Shown here: positions 54,501-62,043 of the stretch, piece by piece
How positions within the stretch are numbered: the first letter of the stretch is position 1
How the letters are laid out: the number at the start of each line of letters is the position of its first letter
Assembly: GCF_000218565.1 (NCBI RefSeq)
Contig: NC_015684.1
Span: 496,001-560,000 of the forward strand
Reading direction: 5' to 3'
DNA from: Afipia carboxidovorans OM5
GTDB taxonomy: Bacteria > Pseudomonadota > Alphaproteobacteria > Rhizobiales > Xanthobacteraceae
Length of the DNA: 64,000 bases
The notes under the pieces: model-generated
Told to the model about the DNA's origin: nothing
Databases searched by the model: none
Seen by the model: the letters and a program-made list of their open reading frames with translations, nothing else
Made by a program: the position numbers and the translations under genes

Positions 54501-54739
54501 TTCGATTTCGGCACCGTCAGCATCGCGGTGGTCAACGGATAAGTTACTTGATCCTCGACGACCTGCGGCGCTTGCCCGGGATATTCGGTGTAGACGATGA
54601 CCTGTACGTCGGAGAGATCGGGAATGGCGTCGAGCGGCACGGTGCGCAATGCATAAATGCCCGCCGTGACCGCGAATACCGTTCCGATCAGGACGAGCAT
54701 CAGATTCCGCGCCGACCAGGCGATCAGGCGGGCGATCAT
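51539..54739 (-). CDS. cusA: CusA-type heavy-metal RND efflux pump, copy 2
   Basis: A 1066-residue RND pump, closely similar throughout to copy 1 (for example IPDLSDVQVIVYTEY and GVSFVYVIFEDGTDPYWARS are shared). The proton-relay helix AVGAMIDAAIVMIENAHKHL lies near residue 400, and Met positions of the Cu(I) channel (RARIDMLSTGIRTPVGIKIF) lie near 655. The C-terminal tail is about 8 residues longer and unrelated. The 5' end overlaps cusB (ATGA). It should be induced with cusB from the sigma-F-type promoter at 56466. Confidence 0.95.
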   Translation of the reverse strand: MIARLIAWSARNLMLVLIGTVFAVTAGIYALRTVPLDAIPDLSDVQVIVYTEYPGQAPQVVEDQVTYPLTTAMLTVPKSKVVRGFSFFGVSFVYVIFEDGTDPYWARSRVLEYLNAAARRLPTGVTPSLGPDATGVGWVYQYAVVAKNMTLAELRSVQDWIVRYGISKAGGVAEVASVGGFVKQYNIVVDPQKLRAQGISLDKLRNAVRASNTDVGGRTVELSEFEFVVRGRGYLRGIEDIENIVLKTDAGAPLRLRDVARVELGPDERRGITELNGDGEVVSGIALQRFGANALTVIDNVKARLAEIASSLPKGVEIIPVYDRSELIKAAIETLKGTLLEESIIVALVCFVFLLHLRSALVAILMLPVGILMAFAAMKFMGLGANIMSLGGIAIAVGAMIDAAIVMIENAHKHLERAEPGTPRTQILIDAASEVGPSLFFSLLVITVSFLPIFTLEAQEGRMFGPLAYTKTFSMAAAALLSITLVPALMVLFVRGRIISEHKNPVNRFLIWVYRPVIRWVLNAKTLTIMLALVALAVTIWPVRQLGSEFMPNLNEGTLMYMPTTLPGLSVTKAAELLQTQDRIIKSFPEVASVYGKAGRASTATDPAPTEMFETIINLKPKSEWRPGVTIDSLKAEMDKALQFPGVSNAWTMPIRARIDMLSTGIRTPVGIKIFGKDLGEMEKIAREVEGVVRSVPGTSSAYAERVIGGYYLEIIPDRLALGRYGLTISDIQDVISTALGGETVTTTVEGRERYAVNIRYPRALRSSPQTISTDVQVPLASGGSVPLGQVASVKLTRGATSIRTENGQLAVYIYVDITGRDLGGYVAEAQQAVAQKVKFPPGYYVSWSGQFEYLQRAEARLKIVVPVTLLIIFLLLYLNFRKLAETLIVMLSLPFSLVGGIWLMWWLGFNMSVAVAVGFIALAGVAAETGVVMLIYLEQAMAELKAERTTTGEPFTRTDLYDAIMVGAVDRVRPKMMTVVAIMAGLVPILWSNGTGSEVMQRIAVPMIGGMVSSTVLTLVVIPAIFAVVKGVGLPASPWQDSDEKGAGHRGPTRTLELHRTENVQ

Positions 54740-56214
54740 TTCGATTTCTCTCCGTCTGTAAACGCACGCAACGCGGATTTCAGGTTGCTTTCGGCGTCGA
54801 TCAGGAAGTTGGCGGCAACAACGACGCGATCGCCTTCACCGATGCCGTCGCGGATCTCCGTGTAGTCCTCGCCGCGCGTACCGACCTTGACGTCACGCGG
54901 CTCGAAACGGCCTTCGCCCTTGTCGATGAAAACGATCTGCCGGGCTCCCGTATCGATCACCGCGCCATTGGGTACCGCAACCACGGGCTTTTCCGCCCCC
55001 GACGCGATTTCGACATCCGCGAACATGTCGGGAAGAAGCACGCCGTCCGGATTGGGAAGTTCGATACGCACCTTGGTGGTGCGGGTTTCGATGTTGACCT
55101 GGGGATAGATCAAGGCGACGGATCCCTTGAACTCCCGACCGGATAGGCTGCGGAGCTTGATGGTCGCCGTTGCGCCGATTTTCACCGCATCGATATCTTG
55201 TTCGGCGACGTCGGCGATCACCCAGATCACGGAGGTGTCGGCCAGCCGAAACAGGACGTCGCCGGGCTGTGCCCGCATGCCTTCGACCGCCGTTCGCTCT
55301 AGGATCACGCCGTCGCGAGGGGCCGTCCAGGTCACGGTCAGCGGGACCGTTTTGGTGCGTTCGATGTCGGCGATCACGTCGGCAGGCACCGCCAGATTTT
55401 CGAGCCGCCGCCGCGCGCCGTCGATCAGTTGTTTGCGCCCCGCGAGGTTGGCTGTACCAGAGTTGTCCCCAACGATGGACAAATACTGAGCGCCCGCAGA
55501 TGCCACATCTGGCGAATAAAGTCTCAGCAAGGGTTGTCCCTTGGTGACGTGATCGCCTGTCGTGACGTTCTCGACGCTTTCGATGAAGGACTGGGCCCGC
55601 AACGAGACCACAGCCACGCGTCGTTCATCAAGTTTGATCGTTCCGGGCGCGCGGACAGGGCGCGTCACGACCCGCAAGGAGGCTGGTTCCGATCGAACGC
55701 CGGTGCGCTGCAGTTTGCCCGGTGGAATCTGGATCGTGGAGGCGTCGTTCTCACCTTCATACACGGGGATATAGTCCATCCCCATTGAATCCTTTTTCGG
55801 CACGGGAGAGGTGTCGGGAAGACCCATTGGATTGCGATAGAAGAGGATTCGCTTGGCTCCGGAATTGGCGTCCTGGGCTGGCGCCGCAGTTTCCGGGGGA
55901 TTGTCGAAGCTGACGTCTTCGCTGGCATAGACAGCGACATACGGACGCCCGTCCGGCGTTGTCCTGGTGTCCCTTGAATAAAGCGCCTTGCCGTCGGGGT
56001 CGCGGTAGTAAATGACCGGACCGGTGCCCGCGGGGTGGCTGGAATGGGATCCGAGCATGGCTGCGAGGCGCGGCGGGATCCAGTCTGGCAATCCCGGATT
56101 GGAGTGCCCGAGACGATAGCCAAGTCCCAGCGTCGCAGCGAGCGCGCAGATTGCGAATGCAAGGAGCGCGATCCGTTTCGCGGTCGATCTTCCGGTGCGG
56201 GCGCGGCGCGTCAT
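54736..56214 (-). CDS. cusB: CusB-type RND periplasmic adaptor, copy 2
   Basis: A 492-residue adaptor. A basic N-terminus and membrane anchor (residues 13-36) precede a heavy-metal-binding domain near 120-145 (RNPMGLPDTSPVPKKD, then SMGMDYIPVYEGE) and hairpin, lipoyl and barrel domains. It resembles copy 1 strongly in the core and poorly at the N-terminus. The ATG at 56214 starts directly before the anchor. An ATG at 56256 and a TTG at 56436 are in frame, so the start is unsettled. A sigma-F-type promoter lies 250 bp upstream, giving an unusually long leader. Confidence 0.9.
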   Translation of the reverse strand: MTRRARTGRSTAKRIALLAFAICALAATLGLGYRLGHSNPGLPDWIPPRLAAMLGSHSSHPAGTGPVIYYRDPDGKALYSRDTRTTPDGRPYVAVYASEDVSFDNPPETAAPAQDANSGAKRILFYRNPMGLPDTSPVPKKDSMGMDYIPVYEGENDASTIQIPPGKLQRTGVRSEPASLRVVTRPVRAPGTIKLDERRVAVVSLRAQSFIESVENVTTGDHVTKGQPLLRLYSPDVASAGAQYLSIVGDNSGTANLAGRKQLIDGARRRLENLAVPADVIADIERTKTVPLTVTWTAPRDGVILERTAVEGMRAQPGDVLFRLADTSVIWVIADVAEQDIDAVKIGATATIKLRSLSGREFKGSVALIYPQVNIETRTTKVRIELPNPDGVLLPDMFADVEIASGAEKPVVAVPNGAVIDTGARQIVFIDKGEGRFEPRDVKVGTRGEDYTEIRDGIGEGDRVVVAANFLIDAESNLKSALRAFTDGEKSK

Positions 56215-56465
56215 ATGTCCATTTTCGAATGGACGGTAATCCGTCAACTTGTCCATCAATAGTGTGCCCCTGACGCGGCTTGCGCGGAAGAATGCAATTG
56301 AACCCTCTGGCGACCGCTCGCCGAAAGATCGCCTTCGGAAGGAGATCGCGAGCGAGCCGTCCCCTAGGATGATCTGACGATCCTTCAATCCCGACGAACC
56401 ATTGCCCGGACTCGAGGTGGTTCGTCGGCAAGGCAAGACGAGCTTGCAGACGAACCACCGATTAG

Positions 56466-56509
56466 TTCGCGCCGCATGCCGAACCGGTTACAGGGTCACG
56501 ACGACGTGA
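56466..56509 (-). promoter_or_regulatory. ECF sigma-F-type promoter for cusB-cusA-cusF, with upstream palindrome
   Basis: On the minus strand: GTAACC (56491-56486), 16 bp, CGAA (56469-56466). The palindrome TCACGACGACGTGA (56496-56509) lies 4 bp upstream of the -35 element. The pattern recurs at three other promoters in this cluster, and it matches the GTAACC-N16-CGAA motif reported for Caulobacter sigma-F. Confidence 0.82.
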
Positions 56510-56581
56510 AAGCTTCGCCCAAGTGGTCCTTTGTGCAGCGAAACGATAGGGCGGCTGACGAATCGTCCACCGCGGCTGTTT

Positions 56582-56851
56582 TCATCCGCGACCGTCCTTC
56601 TGTTGCGGCGCATTGTGTTTGTCGTGACGCTCGTTGCTGGATTTCATCATATGATTGCAGCTTTCCATCATTTGCTGCATTTGGTCCATCATGTTCATCA
56701 TGCCCATCATTCCTTGTGAGCCGTTGCCCATCATGGGTTGATTGGCTTCCGTCGGGTTTCTCGGTGGCGTCGACGTCTCGTCCGCCTGGACAGCGGCGGA
56801 CGCCGCCACGGACGCCATCAATGCGAGCGGGATGAGAGCGGGGATTTTCAT
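56582..56851 (-). CDS. Small exported Met-rich protein
   Basis: An 89-residue protein. Signal peptide to about residue 23 (AAVQADE), then a Met-rich segment (MMGNGSQGMMGMMNMMDQMQ) and CNHMM near 67. Methionine-rich motifs bind Cu(I) or Ag(I) in the oxidising periplasm. It lies 36 bp after the membrane-protein gene at 56888 and probably shares the promoter at 57251. The ATG at 56851 was chosen over the upstream in-frame start at 56884 because it begins the signal peptide after GGCAACA. Confidence 0.78.
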   Translation of the reverse strand: MKIPALIPLALMASVAASAAVQADETSTPPRNPTEANQPMMGNGSQGMMGMMNMMDQMQQMMESCNHMMKSSNERHDKHNAPQQKDGRG

Positions 56852-56887
56852 GTTGTTGCCTTTCCAAAGAATGGCTCGCGTCAATGG

Positions 56888-57175
56888 TCAACGCGAGGTG
56901 CGGTTTGGTGCAGACTGCGACGCTTCACGTCGGTCGCATCCCGAGGCATTGCCACGAGAACACAGGTGCAGGGCGCACATCGCCAGACAAGGGAGCGCGG
57001 GCAGCAGGAACGGTCCGATGCCCGATGCAACGAGCCACGGCCAGCCGAGCGTGGCTCCGGCAAGCAACGTCGCCGTGGCCAGAACCAGCCACGGCGTGCG
57101 CCTGCGGAAGCCAAACGTGCCGGGAATCCAACGGCGCAGATCTCGTCGATCCAACGCCGACGTCAACCACGTCAT
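56888..57175 (-). CDS. Small membrane protein of the sigma-F regulon
   Basis: A 95-residue protein with a basic N-terminus (about 27 residues) and two hydrophobic helices (residues 29-45 and 48-70), with ALPCLAMCALHLCSRGNASGC at the end supplying four Cys and a His. The Cys cluster next to a membrane helix suggests metal binding, but no family is recognised. It is the first gene after the promoter at 57251. The ATG at 57175 follows CAGGGAGACACGACC. Confidence 0.65.
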   Translation of the reverse strand: MTWLTSALDRRDLRRWIPGTFGFRRRTPWLVLATATLLAGATLGWPWLVASGIGPFLLPALPCLAMCALHLCSRGNASGCDRREASQSAPNRTSR

Positions 57176-57250
57176 GGTCGTGTCTCCCTGTCATGCACGA
57201 CACCTGCACTTCGGGCGCCCGCTTCAGAGAGCGCGAGCGTCATCCGTTAG

Positions 57251-57296
57251 TTCGCGAAGGGGCGCATGCCGGTTACAAAAGCTCACGCCCTCGTGA
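57251..57296 (-). promoter_or_regulatory. ECF sigma-F-type promoter for the small membrane/Met-rich protein operon, with upstream palindrome
   Basis: Minus strand: GTAACC (57276-57271), 16 bp, CGAA (57254-57251). The palindrome TCACGCCCTCGTGA is at 57283-57296, 6 bp upstream of the -35 element. The next gene starts about 75 bp downstream. Confidence 0.82.
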
Positions 57297-57457
57297 GATC
57301 GACCGGAGGAGCGGTTCTCTCGGCGCGGACAAACCGGTGGTGTGCCGTCTTCCATCGTGGCTGCGCTCATTGGCGCCGCCGCGACTTTCAGCACTCATGT
57401 TGGTGTAGAGGAATTTGGTCTTTCCATCGGGCAATGCCGAGTGCACCCAATGCCAGC

Positions 57458-58099
57458 CTACCAACGCAGCAGTTTGGGGCCGAGCACGGCACCGGCGACC
57501 GTGCACAACACGATCGTGCCCCCATACCAGAGCGCAATGAAGGGAAGCAGGTCATCCATGCAATGCAAAGCATAAGCGGTCGCGCTGACGCCGCCGGCGA
57601 CCAGCCCGGCCAGCGCACCGGTGTGGATCAAATCCGTCGGGGCCGCGAGGCGGACTGCCGCCATGATTGCGGCGAACGGCACGACCGCCACCGTGGGGAT
57701 GGCGATTAGGCATTCGAGCCAGTAACTGCCGAATACCATGGTCTCCCAGTGTGATCGCGGTGCCGTTGCCAGACTGATGGCTGCGATGATCATTGCCGCG
57801 AGAAACGGCAGGACGGTGAGGGCGAACCGGACCCGGAATTCGCCGCCGGGGCGAATGTACTTGACCAGATAATGCGAGGCCAAAATCACGACCGACAAAC
57901 TGAAGGCCAGTTTCGCGACCAGGAAGACTTGGGCGTGCATCTCACTGAGGTCGGTGCGAACGCCGAGGACAAAAACCACCGCCAGCAGGGATGCCGCGGC
58001 TCCGATCAAGATTGCAATCCGGACGTTCCGGACGACTTCCCGCGTATCAACCGGATCGACCTGCGAGCTGAGCATGGAAATCAATTCGTTGGTTTTCAC
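57458..58099 (-). CDS. nrsF: NrsF-family (DUF1109) membrane anti-sigma factor
   Basis: A 213-residue protein with six predicted transmembrane helices (near 28-47, 57-78, 90-110, 122-142, 156-176 and 186-207). Cysteines lie near residues 128 (WLECLIAI), 178 (ALHCMDD) and 197. NrsF proteins hold an ECF sigma factor at the membrane and release it on heavy-metal stress through conserved cysteines. The four-base overlap (ATGA) with the sigma gene upstream supports pairing. Which metals act here is unknown, but the cassette suggests copper. Confidence 0.88.
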   Translation of the reverse strand: MKTNELISMLSSQVDPVDTREVVRNVRIAILIGAAASLLAVVFVLGVRTDLSEMHAQVFLVAKLAFSLSVVILASHYLVKYIRPGGEFRVRFALTVLPFLAAMIIAAISLATAPRSHWETMVFGSYWLECLIAIPTVAVVPFAAIMAAVRLAAPTDLIHTGALAGLVAGGVSATAYALHCMDDLLPFIALWYGGTIVLCTVAGAVLGPKLLRW

Positions 58100-58650
58100 G
58101 CCTTTGTCTCCCGGGTAATCAACGCGGTGAGGATTTTTAACCCACGGTGAACGTTCACTTTGACGGCGGATTGCGACATCCCGCTACGATCGGCGGCTTC
58201 GGCCACGCTCAAGCCTTCGAGTTTCACGTATTGGAGCGAAAGTCGCATTCGTTCCGGCAACCTTTCCAAGAGCTTGGAAAGGTCGAATTGACTTTCTGCA
58301 GCAGCATTGTCGTCCGATGCCAGGATGTTGTCGGCGTTTTCCAAGGGTACGTTCGCCGTCGTGGTCCTAGTGCGTCGCAAATGGTCGATAAGCTTGTAGC
58401 GGGCAATGGCATATACCCACGGCGTCAGCGGCTGCTCCGGATCGTAGGTGTGACGTTGCGTATGGATGACGATCAAGGCCTCCTGCACGAGGTCTTCGGC
58501 TTCCTCGGCCGTGCGTCCGGATCGCAAAAGTCTGCTCTTGTAGTAGCTCCGCAGATGGCCGCTCAAAGCCGTCAGCAGCGATCGATGCGCATTGGAGTCG
58601 CCTTCGAGACCTGCCGTCATGAGCGCTTTGAGGTCCGATTCCTTTGTCAT
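58096..58650 (-). CDS. sigF: ECF sigma factor (SigF-like)
   Basis: A 184-residue ECF sigma factor. Region 2 spans about residues 33-92: AEEAEDLVQEALIVIHTQRHTYDP and PWVYAIARYKLIDHLRR. Region 4 spans about 125-175: LPERMRLSLQYVKLEGLSVAEAADRSGMSQSAVKVNVHRGLKIL. Paired with NrsF, it should read GTAACC-N16-CGAA promoters, one of which lies just upstream of itself (58666), so it is autoregulated. Three more such promoters occur within 2.6 kb. The start follows GAGGGAGAG. Confidence 0.93.
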   Translation of the reverse strand: MTKESDLKALMTAGLEGDSNAHRSLLTALSGHLRSYYKSRLLRSGRTAEEAEDLVQEALIVIHTQRHTYDPEQPLTPWVYAIARYKLIDHLRRTRTTTANVPLENADNILASDDNAAAESQFDLSKLLERLPERMRLSLQYVKLEGLSVAEAADRSGMSQSAVKVNVHRGLKILTALITRETKA

Positions 58651-58665
58651 CTCTCCCTCGTTGGA

Positions 58666-58711
58666 TTCGAACGGATAATGCCCGTGGTTACAGACTCACG
58701 AGATCGTGAGT
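58666..58711 (-). promoter_or_regulatory. Autoregulatory ECF promoter of the sigF-nrsF operon, with upstream palindrome
   Basis: Minus strand: GTAACC (58691-58686), 16 bp, CGAA (58669-58666), ending 16 bp before the sigF start. The palindrome TCACGAGATCGTGA (58696-58709), extended to ACTC...GAGT, lies 4 bp upstream of the -35 element. Confidence 0.85.
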
Positions 58712-59031
58712 GTAGGCGGCTGCGACGGGCGAAGTTCAGGAGAAGTCACAAAAGAGGAGCACATGGGTGCATCGATCAAATCATTCAACACTTCGGTACC
58801 TCACCCGCAATTATAGCGTGCTTTTCGTCGGGGCAAATTGCGGTATCGCAACTCCGTCTTTCGCCATCGGGTATCTTGGGCGTTCCGGATGATGGTGGCC
58901 ATGCAGCGACGGACTCGGTCGTCGGGCGTTGCGGGACAAATCAACCATGGAGGCCGGGAAAATGCGGAGGGTCGAAAACCGGACATATCTCGATCACCGC
59001 TCCACTCGGCTGCAAGTATGCAAAATCGCGC
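58712..59031. other. 320-bp gene-free divergent region
   Basis: Separates the leftward sigF promoter from the rightward promoter at 59032. Short open frames on both strands (for example 58801-58986 minus) have no ribosome site or known motif. Nothing else was recognised. Confidence 0.5.
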
Positions 59032-59074
59032 TCACATCGTCGTGACCTGTAACCTGCCGGACCTTACGTTCGAA
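59032..59074 (+). promoter_or_regulatory. ECF sigma-F-type promoter for the small secreted protein at 59129, with upstream palindrome
   Basis: Plus strand: GTAACC (59049-59054), 16 bp, CGAA (59071-59074). The dyad TCACATCGTCGTGA (59032-59045, one mismatch to the other copies) lies 3 bp upstream of the -35 element. The gene start is 54 bp downstream of the -10 element. Confidence 0.82.
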
Positions 59075-59128
59075 CTCATCTGCATGAGGTCCATACAATG
59101 ACCCTCAAGCCGAGGCGGGAGATGAAAA

Positions 59129-59389
59129 ATGGGTAAATCAAGCCGGGTAGCACTGCTGTCGCTGTTCCTAATCGCTTCCACATCGCCAAGCTTCGCACAT
59201 GTGGCCAAGATCGATTCTGTTTCTCGGACGACGCCCGCAGAGCGGATGACGCCCGCAGTCTCGCCAGAGAACTGGGTCGCTGCTCGGCATATCGGCTCGA
59301 AAGCTTGCAACTATCGCGGCGGACCTAAAACTGGCATGTGGTCGTGCGAACGAACGTCCGATTTCGTTAACAACAGAACCCTTCGTTGA
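59129..59389 (+). CDS. Small secreted protein of the sigma-F regulon
   Basis: An 86-residue protein with a signal peptide to about residue 25 (LFLIASTSPSFAH), leaving a mature part of about 60 residues with two Cys (KACNYRG and MWSCERT) that could form a disulfide. The family is not recognised. The start follows GGCGGGAGATGAAAA. It lies directly downstream of the fourth sigma-F-type promoter, so it is probably stress-induced. Confidence 0.65.
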   Translation: MGKSSRVALLSLFLIASTSPSFAHVAKIDSVSRTTPAERMTPAVSPENWVAARHIGSKACNYRGGPKTGMWSCERTSDFVNNRTLR

Positions 59390-59540
59390 ATTGATTTCAA
59401 AAGAAGTTCTATGCGGCGTGCGCATCGAACGTTCCGGAGGCGAGTAGGTAAGCTGAATTCGCTAAGGGTCGCGACGTGCCAGATTTGGCTCGCAAAACGA
59501 CGCCCGCGCATTCCGGAGCCCGCCGAACGGGTGAACCGTA

Positions 59541-59672
59541 ATGCACAACATAGCCTCGGGGATAATGTGGGAAATGGGGCTCGTTGGGCTGTTGGTGGTG
59601 ATTATTCTGCTGCTCACAGCGGCCGCGCTCGTTAAATATCTAGTCTCGCGCAACGCGGAAAGAGATCGATGA
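59541..59672 (+). CDS. 43-residue single-pass membrane protein (ALVKY family)
   Basis: A relative of the 38-residue protein at 13146. It has a short Met/His-containing start (MHNIASGIMWEMG), one long hydrophobic helix, and ALVKYLVSRNAERDR at the end. It overlaps the following cytochrome-like remnant by four bases (ATGA). Occurrence next to copper efflux genes in both clusters argues that it is a real protein. No strong ribosome site is visible. Confidence 0.65.
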   Translation: MHNIASGIMWEMGLVGLLVVIILLLTAAALVKYLVSRNAERDR

Positions 59673-60033
59673 AGCGTCTGTGGAAGCTGGTGCTCGCTGG
59701 CGTCGTTGGCGCTTCCGGTGCGACTGCGCAACCCGGTGCCGTCGATCGGGACAGCGCGACTTCAGGACATGCGTTGCCTACCACTCGTTTGAACCGGGTC
59801 GCAACATGACAGGGCCGACCCTCTCCGATCTTTGGGGTCGCAAGGCAGGCGGCTATCATTCCTCAAAGAGACAACGAAGCCCGGAGCCGCCTCCGAGCGG
59901 ATTACCCGGTCTCAAATGCCGAGCATGGGGGAAGCCGACGCGTCGGCCATCATGCCTGCGGAGCACGATGGGCGATCGTGCATCTGTGATTTTTGCCGCG
60001 CCCGACGAAATCGCCAAAACCATCGAAAGCTGA
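59669..60033 (+). pseudogene. Degenerate cytochrome c-like gene
   Basis: Begins with a signal-peptide-like MKRLWKLVLAGVVGASGATAQ. About 75 bases later the related sequence continues in another frame: QRDFRTCVAYHSFEPGRNMTG followed by PTLSDLWGRKAGGYHS, a class I cytochrome c pattern. The haem motif CxxCH reads CVAYH, with the second Cys lost, and the frame changes again after KAGGYHS. At least two frameshifts and the damaged haem site mark it as non-functional. Confidence 0.7.
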
Positions 60034-60067
60034 TGTTGAGATGCGCAAATCAAGAAGGTCTTGTCCG

Positions 60068-60319
60068 ATGGAATTGCAATCGACGATCACCTGCCCGGAG
60101 TGCGGGCATCTGGCTCTCGAGGCGATGCCGACAGATGCATGTCAATTTTGTTATCCTTGCAAGGGATGCGGTGCACGGCTGAAACCAAAAACGGGCGATT
60201 GCTGTGTGTTCTGCTCGTATGGGTCGGTGCCGTGTCCGCCGGTCCAGGCGGGAATGGCTGCGCTTACAGCCGACGCGCTCTCCGGGAAGACTACCGGCAG
60301 CTTAGTGCTCGTTCCATGA
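60068..60319 (+). CDS. GDCCVxC-motif zinc-ribbon-like protein, copy 2
   Basis: An 83-residue protein with CPEC near residue 9, CQFCYPCKGCG near 25-35 and GDCCVFCSYGSVPCPP near 43-58. It aligns over most of its length with copy 1 at 13846 and has a different C-terminal tail. It is probably a cytoplasmic metal- or thiol-exchange protein. It is the last recognisable metal gene before the conjugation genes resume. Confidence 0.85.
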   Translation: MELQSTITCPECGHLALEAMPTDACQFCYPCKGCGARLKPKTGDCCVFCSYGSVPCPPVQAGMAALTADALSGKTTGSLVLVP

Positions 60320-60334
60320 GGGTGTGAGTCCGAA

Positions 60335-61807
60335 GTGAGCAAGCGCGTCAAAACAAGCTCGATGACTAACCAGGCTGACCCTTCACCGCTTCCAATTTGC
60401 GTGTTGGACCGGGAGACGCGCTATCTCGCGGCAAGTCCCAGCTACGCAAAACTTTGCGGCGCACCCCTTCATGCCGTCGCCGGCAAATCAATGCTAGATT
60501 TTTGCTCACCTGAACTGGTCGCCAACGCTCGTCGCGATTTCAGCGCGTTCGATGCCGGTAAAAGCATTCAAAAACACAAGATCACGTTTCGCGGACGGGA
60601 CTTTCTCGTATCGGTGAATCCGGTCTACGAGAATATGGGCGAGGCTGTCGTCGCTATATCCGTCGCCCTCACTGACGTCTCCAATGCCCGTAAACCGGAG
60701 ACGACGACAAATTTCGGTGCTGGTGGTTTTCCGTCGTCGAACAACGAGTGGGTAGGGAAAGGGATTGATGCCGATGAGCGGTCGAGGCTCGCGGACGGTG
60801 ATGAGTCCGCCAAGCGCTCTGAAACTTCGATCTCTCAAAATCCGCGAGAACAGAATCGAATATCGATTCAGGAAAGTTTCGCGCGGGGTGGTTCGCCGCT
60901 CGGGTCGCGCATCACGCTGACGGCGCTAATTCAAACTCTAGCAGTCGCCGAGTATCTGAATTTCCGCCATGCGGCGAATGCACTGGGCGTCAGTCAGTCG
61001 AGCATCAGCGAGCGCATCAAAGCTCTTGAAGACACGTTTGGCATCCCGCTATTCGAGCGTCATGCTCGCGGCGTTAAGCTAACCGATGCTGGACGATGTT
61101 TCGTCGAGCGGGTGGCGATAAGCGTCGCGCAGCTCGACCATGCCGTGAAAACGATCGGGATGATGGCGCGGGGCGACCGTGGCCGGTTGCGTATCGGTGT
61201 TCATGCGCTCATTCCCGGCAGCTTTCTGACCGAGGTGATCGGCCAGTATCACGCGCAGTATCCCGACGTCGACGTGGAGATCGCCGAAGGGACGGCATCC
61301 GAGGTGGTGAGCCAACTGCGCGCCGGTCGTCTCGACGTGGCGTTCGTCGCCGGCACGCCAGAATATCCCGATTTACACTCGACATGCATCTGGACCGAGC
61401 CGCTGGTGGTCGCGCTGCCGGCCAACCATCCGCTCGTCGACCGCAATGGTATCACCTGGGCCGATCTGGCGGGTGAAGCCTTTCTAGTCCGCTATGGCGG
61501 CACGGGACCGCAGGTACATGACCATATCCTGCTGCGTTTGGCTGGGCGCTGGCTCTCTCCGTCGATCCTTCGCCTTGCTGTCGAGCGCGGCTCGCTGCTG
61601 TCGATGATTGCGCAAGGCTACGGCGTGACGATCGCTGGGAGCGCGCATACACTTATTCGACCTCCCGGCGTCGTATTCCTGCCGTTCCTCGATGAGCCGG
61701 AGCCGGTGCCGTTCTCAGGGGTCTGGTCGCCGCACAATCGCAGTGCGGTTCTAAGGAATCTGCTCGATCTCGCAAACCAGATGAGCCGAGGTGCTCGCAC
61801 CCCATGA
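60335..61807 (+). CDS. PAS-LysR fusion transcription regulator
   Basis: A 490-residue protein. The N-terminal part (about 15-115) looks like a PAS domain: ICVLDRETRYLAASPSYAKLCG, then FDAGKSIQKHKITFRGRDFLVSVNPVYENMGE and VAISVALTDVS. A polar linker follows. From about 193 it is a LysR regulator: YLNFRHAANALGVSQSSISERIKALEDTFG, FERHARGVKLTDAG and a substrate-binding fold (RLRIGVHALIPGSFLTEVI). A LysR gene just before traG is common in Tn4371-like conjugation modules, but the PAS extension is not. It starts at GTG 60335; ATG 60362 is an alternative. Confidence 0.82.
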   Translation: MSKRVKTSSMTNQADPSPLPICVLDRETRYLAASPSYAKLCGAPLHAVAGKSMLDFCSPELVANARRDFSAFDAGKSIQKHKITFRGRDFLVSVNPVYENMGEAVVAISVALTDVSNARKPETTTNFGAGGFPSSNNEWVGKGIDADERSRLADGDESAKRSETSISQNPREQNRISIQESFARGGSPLGSRITLTALIQTLAVAEYLNFRHAANALGVSQSSISERIKALEDTFGIPLFERHARGVKLTDAGRCFVERVAISVAQLDHAVKTIGMMARGDRGRLRIGVHALIPGSFLTEVIGQYHAQYPDVDVEIAEGTASEVVSQLRAGRLDVAFVAGTPEYPDLHSTCIWTEPLVVALPANHPLVDRNGITWADLAGEAFLVRYGGTGPQVHDHILLRLAGRWLSPSILRLAVERGSLLSMIAQGYGVTIAGSAHTLIRPPGVVFLPFLDEPEPVPFSGVWSPHNRSAVLRNLLDLANQMSRGARTP

Positions 61808-62043
61808 GTTCTTCCGTGGGAATAGCCCGCCATTACTCCGATGTAGGTGAAGGGAGATGTCACGCTCTCCCGATTTTGTCTCAAAACTTGAGATTTCTGA
61901 ACTGACGCCTTGAGCTAGGGCTGCAATGGTCCTATTTGCCGCCGATAGTATCCGGCAGCCCTCCCGCATCTTCTTTCCTGTTGCCTATCATGCAAACGCT
62001 TACTCTCTGAGCGGCTCCATCCCTTTTGCCGAATGGAGCACGT

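Noticed and set aside
58801..58986. A 61-codon minus-strand frame between the divergent sigma-F promoters
   Set aside because: No ribosome site and no recognisable features.
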